64,000 bases of DNA from Aquimarina sp. AU474 (GTDB lineage: Bacteria > Bacteroidota > Bacteroidia > Flavobacteriales > Flavobacteriaceae), in contig NZ_OMPE01000005.1 of assembly GCF_900312815.1 (NCBI RefSeq), positions 62,001-126,000 on the forward strand. Direction: 5' to 3'. A program made the position numbers and the translations under genes. The notes beneath the pieces were generated by a model. The model ran no database searches. It had not been told where the DNA came from and saw nothing but the letters and a program-made list of their open reading frames with translations. Shown one piece after another: positions 52,707 through 61,484 of this stretch (the stretch's first letter is position 1; each line of letters starts with the position of its first letter).

Positions 52707-53897
52707 ATGCCAATAATATCCCGTAAAGGTAAGGCTATGCCAGAATCTCCAATTCGAAAATTGGTTCCTTTTGCTGAAAAAGCAGCAAAAGCAGGTAAGC
52801 ATATATACCACCTCAACATAGGTCAACCAGATATTAAAACACCTATTGAGGCCATGGAGGCTGTGAAGAATCACACTTTAGATGTATTAGCCTATAGTCA
52901 CTCGGCTGGATTTGAGAGTTTTAGAGAAAAATTAGCAGGTTATTATGCCAAACATGATATCACCATATCCTCTGATGATATATTAATCACTACTGGCGGC
53001 AGTGAAGCTTTAATCTTTACTATGGGCAGTATTACGGATCCGGGTGATGAAATTATAGTCCCCGAACCCTTTTATGCTAATTATTATAGTTTTTCGACAC
53101 AATCCACAGTAAAAGTGGTTCCTGTTATTTCGACACTTGAAAACGGATTTGCTTTACCAGCTATTGAACAGTTTGAAAAACTTATTACCGATAAAACGAA
53201 AGCTATTTTAATATGTAATCCTGGAAACCCTACAGGGTATCTCTATAGCAAAGAAGAGATTAAGCAATTAGCAAAATTAGCTATCAAATATGATTTATTC
53301 TTAATTTCTGATGAAGTATATAGAGAATTTGTATATGATGACAAAGAACATTATTCTATACTTCAAGAAAAAGATTTAAACGATCATGCAATTGTTGTAG
53401 ATTCGGTATCAAAACGATACAGCATGTGTGGTGCGCGAATTGGATGCATGGTAAGCAAGAATAAAAGTGTTATGGAAACAGCTATGAAATTTGCTCAGGC
53501 GAGATTAAGCCCTCCGACTTTTGCACAAATCGCCAGCGAAGCTGCTTTAGAAGCACCAGACTCATATTATAAAGATACTGTAGCTAAATATAAATCTAGA
53601 AGAGACACCTTAGTCTCTGGACTTAGAAAAATCCCGGGAGTAAAAGTCGCTATGCCTAAGGGTGCTTTTTATTGCATTGCAGAATTACCTGTAAAGGATG
53701 CAGATCATTTTGCTGAATGGTTATTAGATAAGTTTGATGTAAATAATCAAACCGTAATGGTTGCTCCGGCTTCAGGTTTTTATTCAAGCCCAAATAAAGG
53801 AGGAAATCAGGTTAGAATAGCTTACGTATTAAACAGAAGAGATCTAACAAAAGCAATAGAAATATTAAGACTCGCTTTAGAAAAATATAATGCCTAA
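52707..53897 (+). CDS. PLP-dependent aminotransferase, class I (aspartate-aminotransferase-like)
   Basis: The 396-residue fold-type I enzyme has NIGQPDIKTP near the start, NPGNPTG at 171-177, SDEVYREF with Asp202, and the PLP lysine at Lys236 in SVSKRYSMCGARIG with Arg244. Substrate is not resolved: aspartate, aromatic acids or glutamate are all usual. Its TAA overlaps the murB start by one base, so the two are translationally coupled. Confidence 0.93.
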   Translation: MPIISRKGKAMPESPIRKLVPFAEKAAKAGKHIYHLNIGQPDIKTPIEAMEAVKNHTLDVLAYSHSAGFESFREKLAGYYAKHDITISSDDILITTGGSEALIFTMGSITDPGDEIIVPEPFYANYYSFSTQSTVKVVPVISTLENGFALPAIEQFEKLITDKTKAILICNPGNPTGYLYSKEEIKQLAKLAIKYDLFLISDEVYREFVYDDKEHYSILQEKDLNDHAIVVDSVSKRYSMCGARIGCMVSKNKSVMETAMKFAQARLSPPTFAQIASEAALEAPDSYYKDTVAKYKSRRDTLVSGLRKIPGVKVAMPKGAFYCIAELPVKDADHFAEWLLDKFDVNNQTVMVAPASGFYSSPNKGGNQVRIAYVLNRRDLTKAIEILRLALEKYNA

Positions 53898-54910
53898 TGA
53901 AGATCGAGCAAAACAAATCATTAAAAGAATACAACACATTTGGTATCAATGTTATTGCGTCAGAATTTGCGGAAATTACTTCTGAATCTGAACTAATAAA
54001 CATTCTTTCAAAAAAAAATCAAAAAGAGTTGTTTGTATTGAGTGGTGGTAGCAATATGCTCTTAACTCAGGATATAAATGTACTGGTATTACACCTACTC
54101 ATAAAAGGAATTACCTGCACAGAAGACTCTGACGACACAGTTTTAGTATCTGCAAATGGAGGTGAAAACTGGCATGATTTTGTTCAATATTGTATTGATC
54201 ATGATTATGGAGGTTTAGAAAATTTATCATTAATCCCTGGTTATGTCGGGAGCGCCCCTATCCAAAACATAGGTGCATATGGTGTAGAACTTAAGGATAC
54301 TTTGTTAAGCTGCGAAGCCTACGAAATAAGCACTGGTAAGAAACATATTTTCGCTAATGAAGATTGTAAATTTGGATACCGCAATTCTATTTTTAAAAAT
54401 GAAGAAAAAGGTAAATACATCATCTCTAAGGTAACATTTAGATTGAGTAAAAAAAATCATACCCTTAACACTACTTATGGTGCTATTGAAAACGCGCTCG
54501 CGGATCACAAAATAACGAATCCCACAATTAGAGATGTTTCGGAAGCTGTAATTCGAATACGAAAAAGTAAACTTCCCGACCCATCAGAAATTGGCAATAG
54601 CGGTAGTTTTTTTAAAAACCCTGTTATTTCTACAAATCACTTTACCCAACTACAAAATTCGTATCCACAAATCCCGTCTTACACAATAGATAAAAACAAC
54701 ATTAAAGTACCTGCGGGTTGGTTAATTGAACAATGTGGTTTCAAAGGAAAAAGATGGGGCGATGCTGGTGTTCATGAAAAACAAGCTTTGGTATTAGTAA
54801 ATTATGATAATGCTTCAGGCAAAGAAATATTAGATCTCGCAAAAAAAATTCAGAAAGAAATCGAGGGAAAATTTGATATAAAACTCGAAACGGAAGTTAA
54901 TATTATCTAG
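53897..54910 (+). CDS. murB: UDP-N-acetylenolpyruvoylglucosamine reductase
   Basis: MurB reduces enolpyruvyl-UDP-GlcNAc to UDP-MurNAc for peptidoglycan synthesis. The 337-residue flavoprotein begins NKSLKEYNTFGI, has LSGGSNML for the FAD diphosphate site, GLENLSLIPGYVGSAPIQNIGAYGVE, and GNSGSFFKNPVI carrying the catalytic serine. The length fits the type I enzyme. It is translationally coupled to the upstream aminotransferase by a one-base overlap. Confidence 0.95.
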   Translation: MKIEQNKSLKEYNTFGINVIASEFAEITSESELINILSKKNQKELFVLSGGSNMLLTQDINVLVLHLLIKGITCTEDSDDTVLVSANGGENWHDFVQYCIDHDYGGLENLSLIPGYVGSAPIQNIGAYGVELKDTLLSCEAYEISTGKKHIFANEDCKFGYRNSIFKNEEKGKYIISKVTFRLSKKNHTLNTTYGAIENALADHKITNPTIRDVSEAVIRIRKSKLPDPSEIGNSGSFFKNPVISTNHFTQLQNSYPQIPSYTIDKNNIKVPAGWLIEQCGFKGKRWGDAGVHEKQALVLVNYDNASGKEILDLAKKIQKEIEGKFDIKLETEVNII

Positions 54911-55018
54911 ATATTGAATACAAACAACTAAAGACGGTCAACATAGCTATTTTCTTATTTTGGCAATGATTTGAGACTTAATTTTATGTTTATCATAGTC
55001 ATAGACAGACATTCTTTG

Positions 55019-55026
55019 TATCTTTG
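55019..55026 (+). promoter_or_regulatory. -7 box for the Cys-rich membrane peptide and sigma factor
   Basis: TATCTTTG matches TAnnTTTG and lies 31 bases before the peptide gene. No TTG was found at the standard distance. Confidence 0.45.
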
Positions 55027-55057
55027 CAGCCTATTTTAGATACAATATTATTTAGTT

Positions 55058-55264
55058 ATGAAACTTTTATTACTTACAGTTGGCCTCTTATTAATCGCAT
55101 TTGCAGGAATTGCCATTAAATTATGGGCCAAAAAAGACGGAAAGTTTGCCGGCACTTGTGCAAGCCAAAGTCCTTTTCTAAATCAAGAAGGAGAATCTTG
55201 TTCTCTTTGTGGTAAAACACCAGATGAGTTTTCGGGATGTAATGAGAGCGAACATTCTAAATAA
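55058..55264 (+). CDS. Small membrane-anchored Cys-rich protein
   Basis: The 68-residue protein has one N-terminal membrane helix (about residues 3-23) and a short soluble tail with Cys at residues 35, 48, 51 and 60, including SCSLCGKTPDEF. The four cysteines suggest a small metal or redox site facing one side of the membrane. It is 32 bases upstream of the sigma factor gene and likely co-transcribed with it. No family is recognised with confidence; homologues are seen in Flavobacteriaceae as a small membrane or secreted protein. Confidence 0.75.
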   Translation: MKLLLLTVGLLLIAFAGIAIKLWAKKDGKFAGTCASQSPFLNQEGESCSLCGKTPDEFSGCNESEHSK

Positions 55265-55296
55265 TCATCTCAACTTTCCTATTCAAAAATAAGTCG

Positions 55297-55869
55297 TTGA
55301 AAAAAGAACATCGTATTTCGTTAGAAGAGCATATCGGTAATGCAAAAGAAGGAAAGCAAACTTCTTTTAATTATCTTTTGGACACTTTTTGGAATGACGT
55401 TTATAATTTTCAATTAAAAAGAACTGAAAACGAATATGAAGCCGAGGATATTACTATTCAAAGTTTTTCTAGAGCATTTGACAAGATCAATACGTTTAAC
55501 GAAGAATATAATTTTAAGACTTGGTTGATCCAAATTTCTAAAAATATTCATATTGATTTATTACGAAAAAAAAATGCCTCTATACAGTCCAAAACAACTA
55601 CTCAAGTTGATGATTCTGTATATAAAATCGCTGATGATAACCCTACTCCAGAAGACAAACTAATCACCGAACAAAATCTCGCACAGCTACTTCGGTATAT
55701 AAAGCAATTAAAACCTCATTATCAGCAAGTAATTAATTTACGTTATTTCCAGGAATTAAGTTATAAAGAAATTGCAGAAAATCTTAACGAACCTATCAAC
55801 AATATTAAGGTAAAACTGTTACGGGCTAAAAAGCTATTAGCCGAAATCATCAACACTCCGAAGACTTAA
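55297..55869 (+). CDS. RNA polymerase sigma factor, ECF-type sigma-70
   Basis: The 190-residue sigma factor has region 2 with YEAEDITIQSFSRAFDKINTF and KTWLIQISKNIHIDLLRKK, and region 4 with VINLRYFQELSYKEIAENLNEPINNIKVKLLRAKKLL. The start is TTG 55297: the frame is stopped at 55258, no ATG, GTG or other TTG precedes it and no internal Met occurs in the protein, so the TTG is required. No anti-sigma gene is adjacent; the small membrane peptide upstream could play such a role, but that is speculation. Confidence 0.9.
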   Translation: MKKEHRISLEEHIGNAKEGKQTSFNYLLDTFWNDVYNFQLKRTENEYEAEDITIQSFSRAFDKINTFNEEYNFKTWLIQISKNIHIDLLRKKNASIQSKTTTQVDDSVYKIADDNPTPEDKLITEQNLAQLLRYIKQLKPHYQQVINLRYFQELSYKEIAENLNEPINNIKVKLLRAKKLLAEIINTPKT

Positions 55870-55896
55870 TTTTTCGCACAAACGGTGCATATGCAA

Positions 55897-56127
55897 TTAC
55901 CGTAGGTTAAAGGAAGTAAATCTTTTAATAACATTAAATAACGGATCAATCCATTTGTCATTGATTTTCTTATCATACTTAACAAATTTTTGCACCAATC
56001 CTTTAGGCGCAGATATTTCCTTTTCTATTGCAGTTATATTAATGTACCGGTGATTGTTAATCAACCACTTTTCTACTCGCTTTCTATTATTGTGTTTTTT
56101 TTTAGGACTTACCAATTCCTCCTGCAT
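55897..56127 (-). CDS. Small basic protein of unknown function
   Basis: This 76-residue protein is basic and rich in Lys and Asn, with a helix-rich pattern, NHRYINITAIEKEISAPKGLVQKFVKYDKKI, that looks like a small helix-turn-helix. It has a near-canonical ATG start with lipobox-free N-terminus, and no known domain. It is convergent with the sigma factor gene, 27 bases from its end. The call is moderate because of size. Confidence 0.55.
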   Translation of the reverse strand: MQEELVSPKKKHNNRKRVEKWLINNHRYINITAIEKEISAPKGLVQKFVKYDKKINDKWIDPLFNVIKRFTSFNLR

Positions 56128-56219
56128 GATTTTACCCCTTTTTTAGAGTGATAACTATCAAATAGAGAAAAAATTTTATGTTAACTTAATTTTAACCTAA
56201 TGTTAAGTTTTTTTTACAT

Positions 56220-56255
56220 AAAAAAGATTGGTGTTTATAAACATAAACACCAATC
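56220..56255 (-). terminator. Terminator after Cys-rich lipoprotein gene
   Basis: On the minus strand GATTGGTGTTTA (as TAAACACCAATC, 56244-56255) pairs perfectly with 56226-56237 around a six-base loop and is followed by TTTTT. It is 26 bases past the lipoprotein stop. Confidence 0.85.
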
Positions 56256-56281
56256 CTTAATCTATTAAAATTATTGATGAA

Positions 56282-56938
56282 TTATCGTTTAAAACCCTTT
56301 TCTACAGAAAGAATCACATTAAATGTTTCGTTTTCTGGGTTAATTAAAATAGGATATTTTCCTGCATTTACTATATTTCCTTGAAGTCCCAGATTTTCAC
56401 TGGTTTCTTTATCTAAAACCAAATCTGTTTCTAAATAAAATACTCCAGATTCCCTATTTTCTATAGACATTAATTCATTTTTCTCATAGAATTGAAGCCC
56501 CATAACCTGTTCATTTAAAGCAAAAGGAACTGATGTAATCCTCGGATCAATATCCAACTCTAGTTTATCTCTAAATGAGCCAAAATCTCTAGGGTCAAAT
56601 TTTTCATAAATGATCCATGGATCAAAGATATCTATCCAGCAAGGAATCAACCAGCAAGGATCAATGACTAATTTAGGGATACAAAATTTTCGAATACTAC
56701 AAATTCCAGGTAAATTATCATTACATCTCAAACCTGAAGAGGTAAGTTGCCATCTTCCGTATTCGATAAAATAAATACACCATTCACCTCCCCATTTACC
56801 ATCAACGGTTTCATTGATGTCTTTTTCTTGGTCAATTTGATCAATCGCATTGGTTTGTTCTTGATACACAGTTTCTTTTTCACATGCTGCAAACACAAAG
56901 AACATCATGATCATCATAATTAATGATACTTTTTTCAT
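56282..56938 (-). CDS. Lipoprotein of unknown function, Cys/Trp-rich
   Basis: The 218-residue protein has a lipobox (FAAC, Cys19) followed by EKETVYQEQ. The mature part has a Cys/Trp/Ile-rich block at residues about 48-115, including CSIRKFCIPKLVIDPCWLIPCWIDIFDPW, and an Asp-rich tail. Six or more cysteines suggest disulfides. No domain is recognised. It is a single-gene unit with a good terminator. Confidence 0.75.
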   Translation of the reverse strand: MKKVSLIMMIMMFFVFAACEKETVYQEQTNAIDQIDQEKDINETVDGKWGGEWCIYFIEYGRWQLTSSGLRCNDNLPGICSIRKFCIPKLVIDPCWLIPCWIDIFDPWIIYEKFDPRDFGSFRDKLELDIDPRITSVPFALNEQVMGLQFYEKNELMSIENRESGVFYLETDLVLDKETSENLGLQGNIVNAGKYPILINPENETFNVILSVEKGFKR

Positions 56939-57173
56939 AATTACTAGTTTTAAAAGTTATCCTACTCTATTAAGGTTTTTCAGAAAACACCTTCCTAAAT
57001 ATTTAGAGCATCAAATGTAAAATGCTGAATATCAACATTCAAGGAGTTAAAAACTAAATCAATAAAGGAAATAAACTAATTTTAAAAGGGATGAATACCT
57101 ATAAGTGAGCGGGTTAAATCGGTAACATTTACCCTAAAAGCTTATTTATATCACAACTTTTAAATTAACTAGA

Positions 57174-57202
57174 TTGTAATCGAACCTTTCTTTGTATTTT
57201 TG
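57174..57202 (+). promoter_or_regulatory. Promoter for lipA
   Basis: TTG at 57174-57176 and TATTTTTG at 57195-57202 are separated by 18 bases, a full match to the Bacteroidota promoter pattern. The lipA start is 17 bases downstream. Confidence 0.7.
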
Positions 57203-57219
57203 CTAAAAATATTGCTTGT

Positions 57220-58092
57220 ATGAATACTGATGTAAAAACCGTAGCTCCGCCAAAGGGAAAACCGAAATGGCTACGTGTTAAACTTCCAACAGGTAAAAAA
57301 TATACAGAACTTAGAGGGTTAGTAGATAAATACAATTTACATACCATCTGTACTTCTGGTAGTTGTCCTAATATGGGAGAATGCTGGAGTGAAGGAACAG
57401 CCACTTTTATGATCCTAGGTAATATCTGTACGCGTTCTTGTGGTTTTTGTGGAGTAAAAACAGGAAGGCCAGAAACTGTAGATTGGGAAGAACCTGAAAA
57501 AGTGGCTAGGTCTATCAAAATAATGAATATTAAACATGCGGTAGTCACATCTGTCGACAGAGATGATTTAGCCGATGGAGGTTCGATTATTTGGGCAGAA
57601 ACTATACAGGCCATTCGTAGAATGAATCCTGAAACCACATTAGAAACTTTAATTCCCGACTTTCAAGGAAAAACTAAAAATATTGATCGAATTGTAGCGG
57701 TTAAACCAGAGGTCGTTTCTCATAATATGGAAACCGTAAAACGATTAACTCGTGAAGTTCGTATTCAAGCTAAATATGAACAAAGTCTGCAAGTCCTTAA
57801 TTACTTAAAAGAGAGCGGAATTAATCGCACCAAAAGTGGAATTATGTTAGGTTTGGGGGAAAAAGAAGAAGAAGTAATACAAACCTTAAAAGATCTTAGA
57901 GGTGTTAATTTAGATATTGTTACCATTGGTCAATATTTACAGCCTAGCAAAAAACATCTTCCGGTAAAAGAGTTTATTACTCCGGATCAATTTAAGAAAT
58001 ATGAAGAAATTGGTTTAGAAATGGGATTCAGACATGTGGAGAGTGGAGCCTTGGTAAGATCTTCTTATAAAGCCCAAAAACATTTAACATAA
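57220..58092 (+). CDS. lipA: Lipoyl synthase
   Basis: LipA inserts two sulfurs into octanoyl-lipoyl domains by radical SAM chemistry. The 290-residue protein has the auxiliary cluster CTSGSCPNMGEC (Cys44, 49, 55), the radical SAM CTRSCGFC (Cys70, 74, 77) and the C-terminal ALVRSSYKA with the conserved Arg-Ser-Ser. Length is normal. It is followed by GAPDH 27 bases later, probably in one transcript. Confidence 0.97.
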   Translation: MNTDVKTVAPPKGKPKWLRVKLPTGKKYTELRGLVDKYNLHTICTSGSCPNMGECWSEGTATFMILGNICTRSCGFCGVKTGRPETVDWEEPEKVARSIKIMNIKHAVVTSVDRDDLADGGSIIWAETIQAIRRMNPETTLETLIPDFQGKTKNIDRIVAVKPEVVSHNMETVKRLTREVRIQAKYEQSLQVLNYLKESGINRTKSGIMLGLGEKEEEVIQTLKDLRGVNLDIVTIGQYLQPSKKHLPVKEFITPDQFKKYEEIGLEMGFRHVESGALVRSSYKAQKHLT

Positions 58093-58119
58093 TCTACTAA
58101 TACCCCAGCTAAAGGCAAA

Positions 58120-59124
58120 ATGAATACACCCATAAGAATCGCCATTAATGGATTTGGAAGAATAGGACGTAATCTTTTTAGATTACTTATCGATCATCAA
58201 ACAATACAAGTAGTAGCAATAAATGATCTTGCCGATTCTAGGACATTAAGCCATCTATTAAAGTATGATAGTATTCATGGTGTTTTACCTCTAGAGGTTG
58301 ACTATACCGAAAACACTATCCTTGTTAATGAAACTCCTATACCTTTAACCAATAGGAAAAATCCTGATGACTGGAATTGGAAGGAATATGATGTGGATAT
58401 TGTAGTAGAAGCAACAGGTCGTTTTAAATCCCAATCCATATTAGAAAAGCATATAACCGCTGGTGCAAAAAGAGTCATTCTATCCGTACCTCCAGAAGAA
58501 GATTATATCAAAACAGTTGTTTTAGGGGTAAATGAAAATATATTAGATGGTTCCGAAACTATAATATCTAATGCTTCGTGTACCACTAATAATGCAGCTC
58601 CAATGATTAAAGTGGTAAACGATCTTTGCGGTATAGAACAAGCTTATATAACTACTATACACAGCTACACCACAGATCAAAGTTTGCATGATCAACCTCA
58701 TAGAGATTTAAGAAGAGCAAGAGCCGCTAGTCAATCTATAGTACCCACAACGACGGGAGCTGCAAAAGCGTTAACCAAAATTTTTCCAGAATTAAGCAAT
58801 GTTATTGGTGGGTGTGGTATTCGAGTTCCTGTACCAGATGGTTCATTAACAGATATAACTTTTAATGTTAAAAGCCCAACCTCTATAGAAGAAATTAACC
58901 TCGCTTTTAAAAATGCATCTAACACCCATTTAAAAGGAATTTTAGCATATACTGAAGACCCTATTGTGTCTGTGGATATACTAGGAAACCCGTACTCTTG
59001 CGTATTTGATTCGCTAATGACTTCGGTCATCGGAAAAATGGTCAAAATCATAGGATGGTACGACAACGAAATAGGATATAGTAATAGAATAATTGATTTA
59101 ATTATTAACATTTGTAAGAAATAA
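58120..59124 (+). CDS. gap: Glyceraldehyde-3-phosphate dehydrogenase, type I
   Basis: GAPDH oxidises glyceraldehyde-3-phosphate to 1,3-bisphosphoglycerate. The 334-residue enzyme has the NAD-binding INGFGRIGRN at residues 9-18, the NAD-specific AINDLADS, and the catalytic SNASCTTN with Cys154 plus the later catalytic His in TIHSYT. Length is normal for type I. It lies between lipA and a histidine kinase (30 bases downstream). Flavobacteria often have a second gap; which one this is cannot be told here. Confidence 0.96.
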   Translation: MNTPIRIAINGFGRIGRNLFRLLIDHQTIQVVAINDLADSRTLSHLLKYDSIHGVLPLEVDYTENTILVNETPIPLTNRKNPDDWNWKEYDVDIVVEATGRFKSQSILEKHITAGAKRVILSVPPEEDYIKTVVLGVNENILDGSETIISNASCTTNNAAPMIKVVNDLCGIEQAYITTIHSYTTDQSLHDQPHRDLRRARAASQSIVPTTTGAAKALTKIFPELSNVIGGCGIRVPVPDGSLTDITFNVKSPTSIEEINLAFKNASNTHLKGILAYTEDPIVSVDILGNPYSCVFDSLMTSVIGKMVKIIGWYDNEIGYSNRIIDLIINICKK

Positions 59125-59154
59125 CTATATTAGTTGAGATATTTCAGAGGAAAA

Positions 59155-61377
59155 ATGCCAACCCAAATCAGATTTTTTACAGTAAAATTTTTACTTATTT
59201 GTTGTTTTTATGCTTCATCACAAACGATCGAAAGTATTCCTAAACAACAGGTACAGGATTCTATTGAAATTTATTTAAGTAGAGCTTCTACTGCAATAAA
59301 TCAAACAAAACTAGAACTCGCACTTTCTAATATTGTAAGAGCCAAAGAAATAGCTCTTCAAAATCAAAATCGCACCTATATTGCAAGAACAAATATGGTG
59401 CTCGCCAAACTTTATCGAGAATTAGGAGATCTAAAAAAAGCTGAAGAAGAAATTCTAGATGCAATCCAGGTACACAAAGAAAAAAATGATGAGAATATGC
59501 TTGCTCATTCATTAATGACCTATGGATCTATTGCTACAAGATTAAAAAAATACGATACAGCCCGAGAAGTTTTATTATCTGCCTTGGATCTCACCAAAAA
59601 AAATGACCTCAAACCTTTTGCAGGGCCCATAAATGTTAATATCGGGGTGTTGGAGTTATCTTTGGGTAACCCAAAGATTGCAATAAAACATTTTAATAGC
59701 GGACTCCCTACCATTGAGTCATATAAAATGCATTATTTTAAAGCAAAGCTATACACCTGCAAAGCAAGAGCGCAATTAGAAGTAGGAAAACCGGATGAAG
59801 CTATACTTACAAATGAATTGGCTTTACAGATTGGAAAAGAAAAAAATTATACAGAGATACAATCAGAATGCTATAAACTTTATAGTAAAATACATGAAAC
59901 GAAAGAGGACTTTCCAACATCCTTAGCATACCTTAAGATCCATCAAAAAATAAAGGATTCATTATTCAATACGAACAAAGAAATTATCGCCCAAGAAGCT
60001 GGAGCAAAATTAAATTTAAGTGAGAATAATGTATTGATTGAAGAATTAACCGAAGAGAATATCCAGCAACAAAAATCACTTAAATTAGGTCGTCTTACAA
60101 CAATATTAAGTATCGCCCTGATAACTATATTATCGTTACTAACTCTTTCTTTATATAAAAACAATAATCTTAGAGCCAGAGCTAACGAGTTGCTACAAAA
60201 CAAAAATACCGAACTGATTCTAGCCAAAGAAAATGCAGAGAGAGCGAGTGCCGCAAAAGTACAATTCTTGTCAACCATTACACACGAATTAAGGACTCCT
60301 TTATATGCTGTAACTGGGTTAACACATCTTTTACTAGAAGAAAGTCCTACTCCTAACCAAAAAGAACATCTAAACTCTCTTAAATTCTCTGGAGAATACC
60401 TTTTGTCTTTAATAAATAATATTTTAGACCTTAATAAACTCGAAGCTAACAAGGTAGAATTAGAGAACACTTCTTTCAACCTTAAGAAACGAATTAACGA
60501 TGTATTAATAGCTTTAGGCAAATCAGCAAAAGATCGTAATAACAAACTTCATTACGAGTTTGACAATGCCATACCTGCAAAACTAAAGGGAGATCCATTA
60601 AAAGTTTCTCAAGTACTGATTAATCTAATAGGGAACTCTATAAAATTCACCCAAAATGGAGACATTTCTATTAAGGTCAAACTGATTAATAAAATTGACA
60701 ATAAAGTTTTCCTTAACTTCAAGATCGAAGACAATGGAGTTGGAATTTCAGAAAAGAAACAACAAAGCATATTCGAAAACTTTACTCAAGGCTCTGTACA
60801 GATCAACAGAAAATTTGGAGGTACTGGCCTAGGTTTATCTATTGTAAAAAACCTACTATCATTAATGGATAGTGAAATTAGGTTAGAAAGTGAATTAGGC
60901 AAAGGCTCGAAGTTTTTATTTGATCTTAAGTTTGAAATTTTTGAAGATAAAAGTGCTGATTATTCTGAAGAAGCAAAAAAAATAGATTATAATATATTAG
61001 TAGACAAACATATCCTAATTGTTGAAGACAATAAAATCAATCAACTCATCACTAGAAAAATACTTGAGAAAAGTAAAATTATATGTGACGTTGCCGATAA
61101 TGGTGATATAGCGGTACATAAAGTACAAGAGAATACTTATGATCTTATACTTATGGATATACATATGCCTGGTATAAGTGGTATAGAAGCGACAAGGCAA
61201 ATTAGAGAATTCAACACCGAAATACCAGTTATTGCTCTTACCGCGGTTACACTGGATGATAATCTAGATGAATTTTATGATAACGGATTTAATGATATCA
61301 TCCCTAAACCATATAAAACTGAAGAGTTTTTTACCAAACTTCATAAAGCATTAGTCAAAAAACAAACCACAACTTAA
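59155..61377 (+). CDS. Hybrid sensor histidine kinase with TPR sensor and receiver domain
   Basis: The 740-residue protein has a signal peptide or first membrane segment at the start, tetratricopeptide repeats (about residues 40-280), a membrane helix at about 314-334, a coiled coil, HisKA with His377 in THELRTPLY, HATPase with ENGVGIS-like DNGVGIS, GGTGLGLSI, and a C-terminal receiver with Asp668 in LILMDIHMPG. ATG 59155 is preferred over an in-frame TTG at 59134 because it starts the signal sequence and has an AGAGGA segment before it. It lies 30 bases after GAPDH. No partner regulator is adjacent. Confidence 0.92.
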   Translation: MPTQIRFFTVKFLLICCFYASSQTIESIPKQQVQDSIEIYLSRASTAINQTKLELALSNIVRAKEIALQNQNRTYIARTNMVLAKLYRELGDLKKAEEEILDAIQVHKEKNDENMLAHSLMTYGSIATRLKKYDTAREVLLSALDLTKKNDLKPFAGPINVNIGVLELSLGNPKIAIKHFNSGLPTIESYKMHYFKAKLYTCKARAQLEVGKPDEAILTNELALQIGKEKNYTEIQSECYKLYSKIHETKEDFPTSLAYLKIHQKIKDSLFNTNKEIIAQEAGAKLNLSENNVLIEELTEENIQQQKSLKLGRLTTILSIALITILSLLTLSLYKNNNLRARANELLQNKNTELILAKENAERASAAKVQFLSTITHELRTPLYAVTGLTHLLLEESPTPNQKEHLNSLKFSGEYLLSLINNILDLNKLEANKVELENTSFNLKKRINDVLIALGKSAKDRNNKLHYEFDNAIPAKLKGDPLKVSQVLINLIGNSIKFTQNGDISIKVKLINKIDNKVFLNFKIEDNGVGISEKKQQSIFENFTQGSVQINRKFGGTGLGLSIVKNLLSLMDSEIRLESELGKGSKFLFDLKFEIFEDKSADYSEEAKKIDYNILVDKHILIVEDNKINQLITRKILEKSKIICDVADNGDIAVHKVQENTYDLILMDIHMPGISGIEATRQIREFNTEIPVIALTAVTLDDNLDEFYDNGFNDIIPKPYKTEEFFTKLHKALVKKQTTT

Positions 61378-61453
61378 TAGGTTGGCACAACTATTGATAC
61401 TTACTAATCAAGCTTAATAATGTTAAGCATATTTGAATTAGCCAGAATACATA

Positions 61454-61484
61454 AAAAAATGAGGTGTACTACGCCTCATTTTTT
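61454..61484. terminator. Bidirectional terminator overlapping lpxK 3' end
   Basis: AAAAAATGAGG (61454-61464) pairs with CCTCATTTTTT (61474-61484) around a 9-base loop, giving a U-run in either direction. The lpxK stop codon and last codons are within the stem, while the histidine kinase gene ends 77 bases to the left. Confidence 0.85.

Noticed and set aside
59943..60545. A 200-codon open frame on the minus strand inside the histidine kinase gene.
   Set aside because: It is an antisense shadow of the HisKA region with Ser/Leu/Phe bias and no domain.
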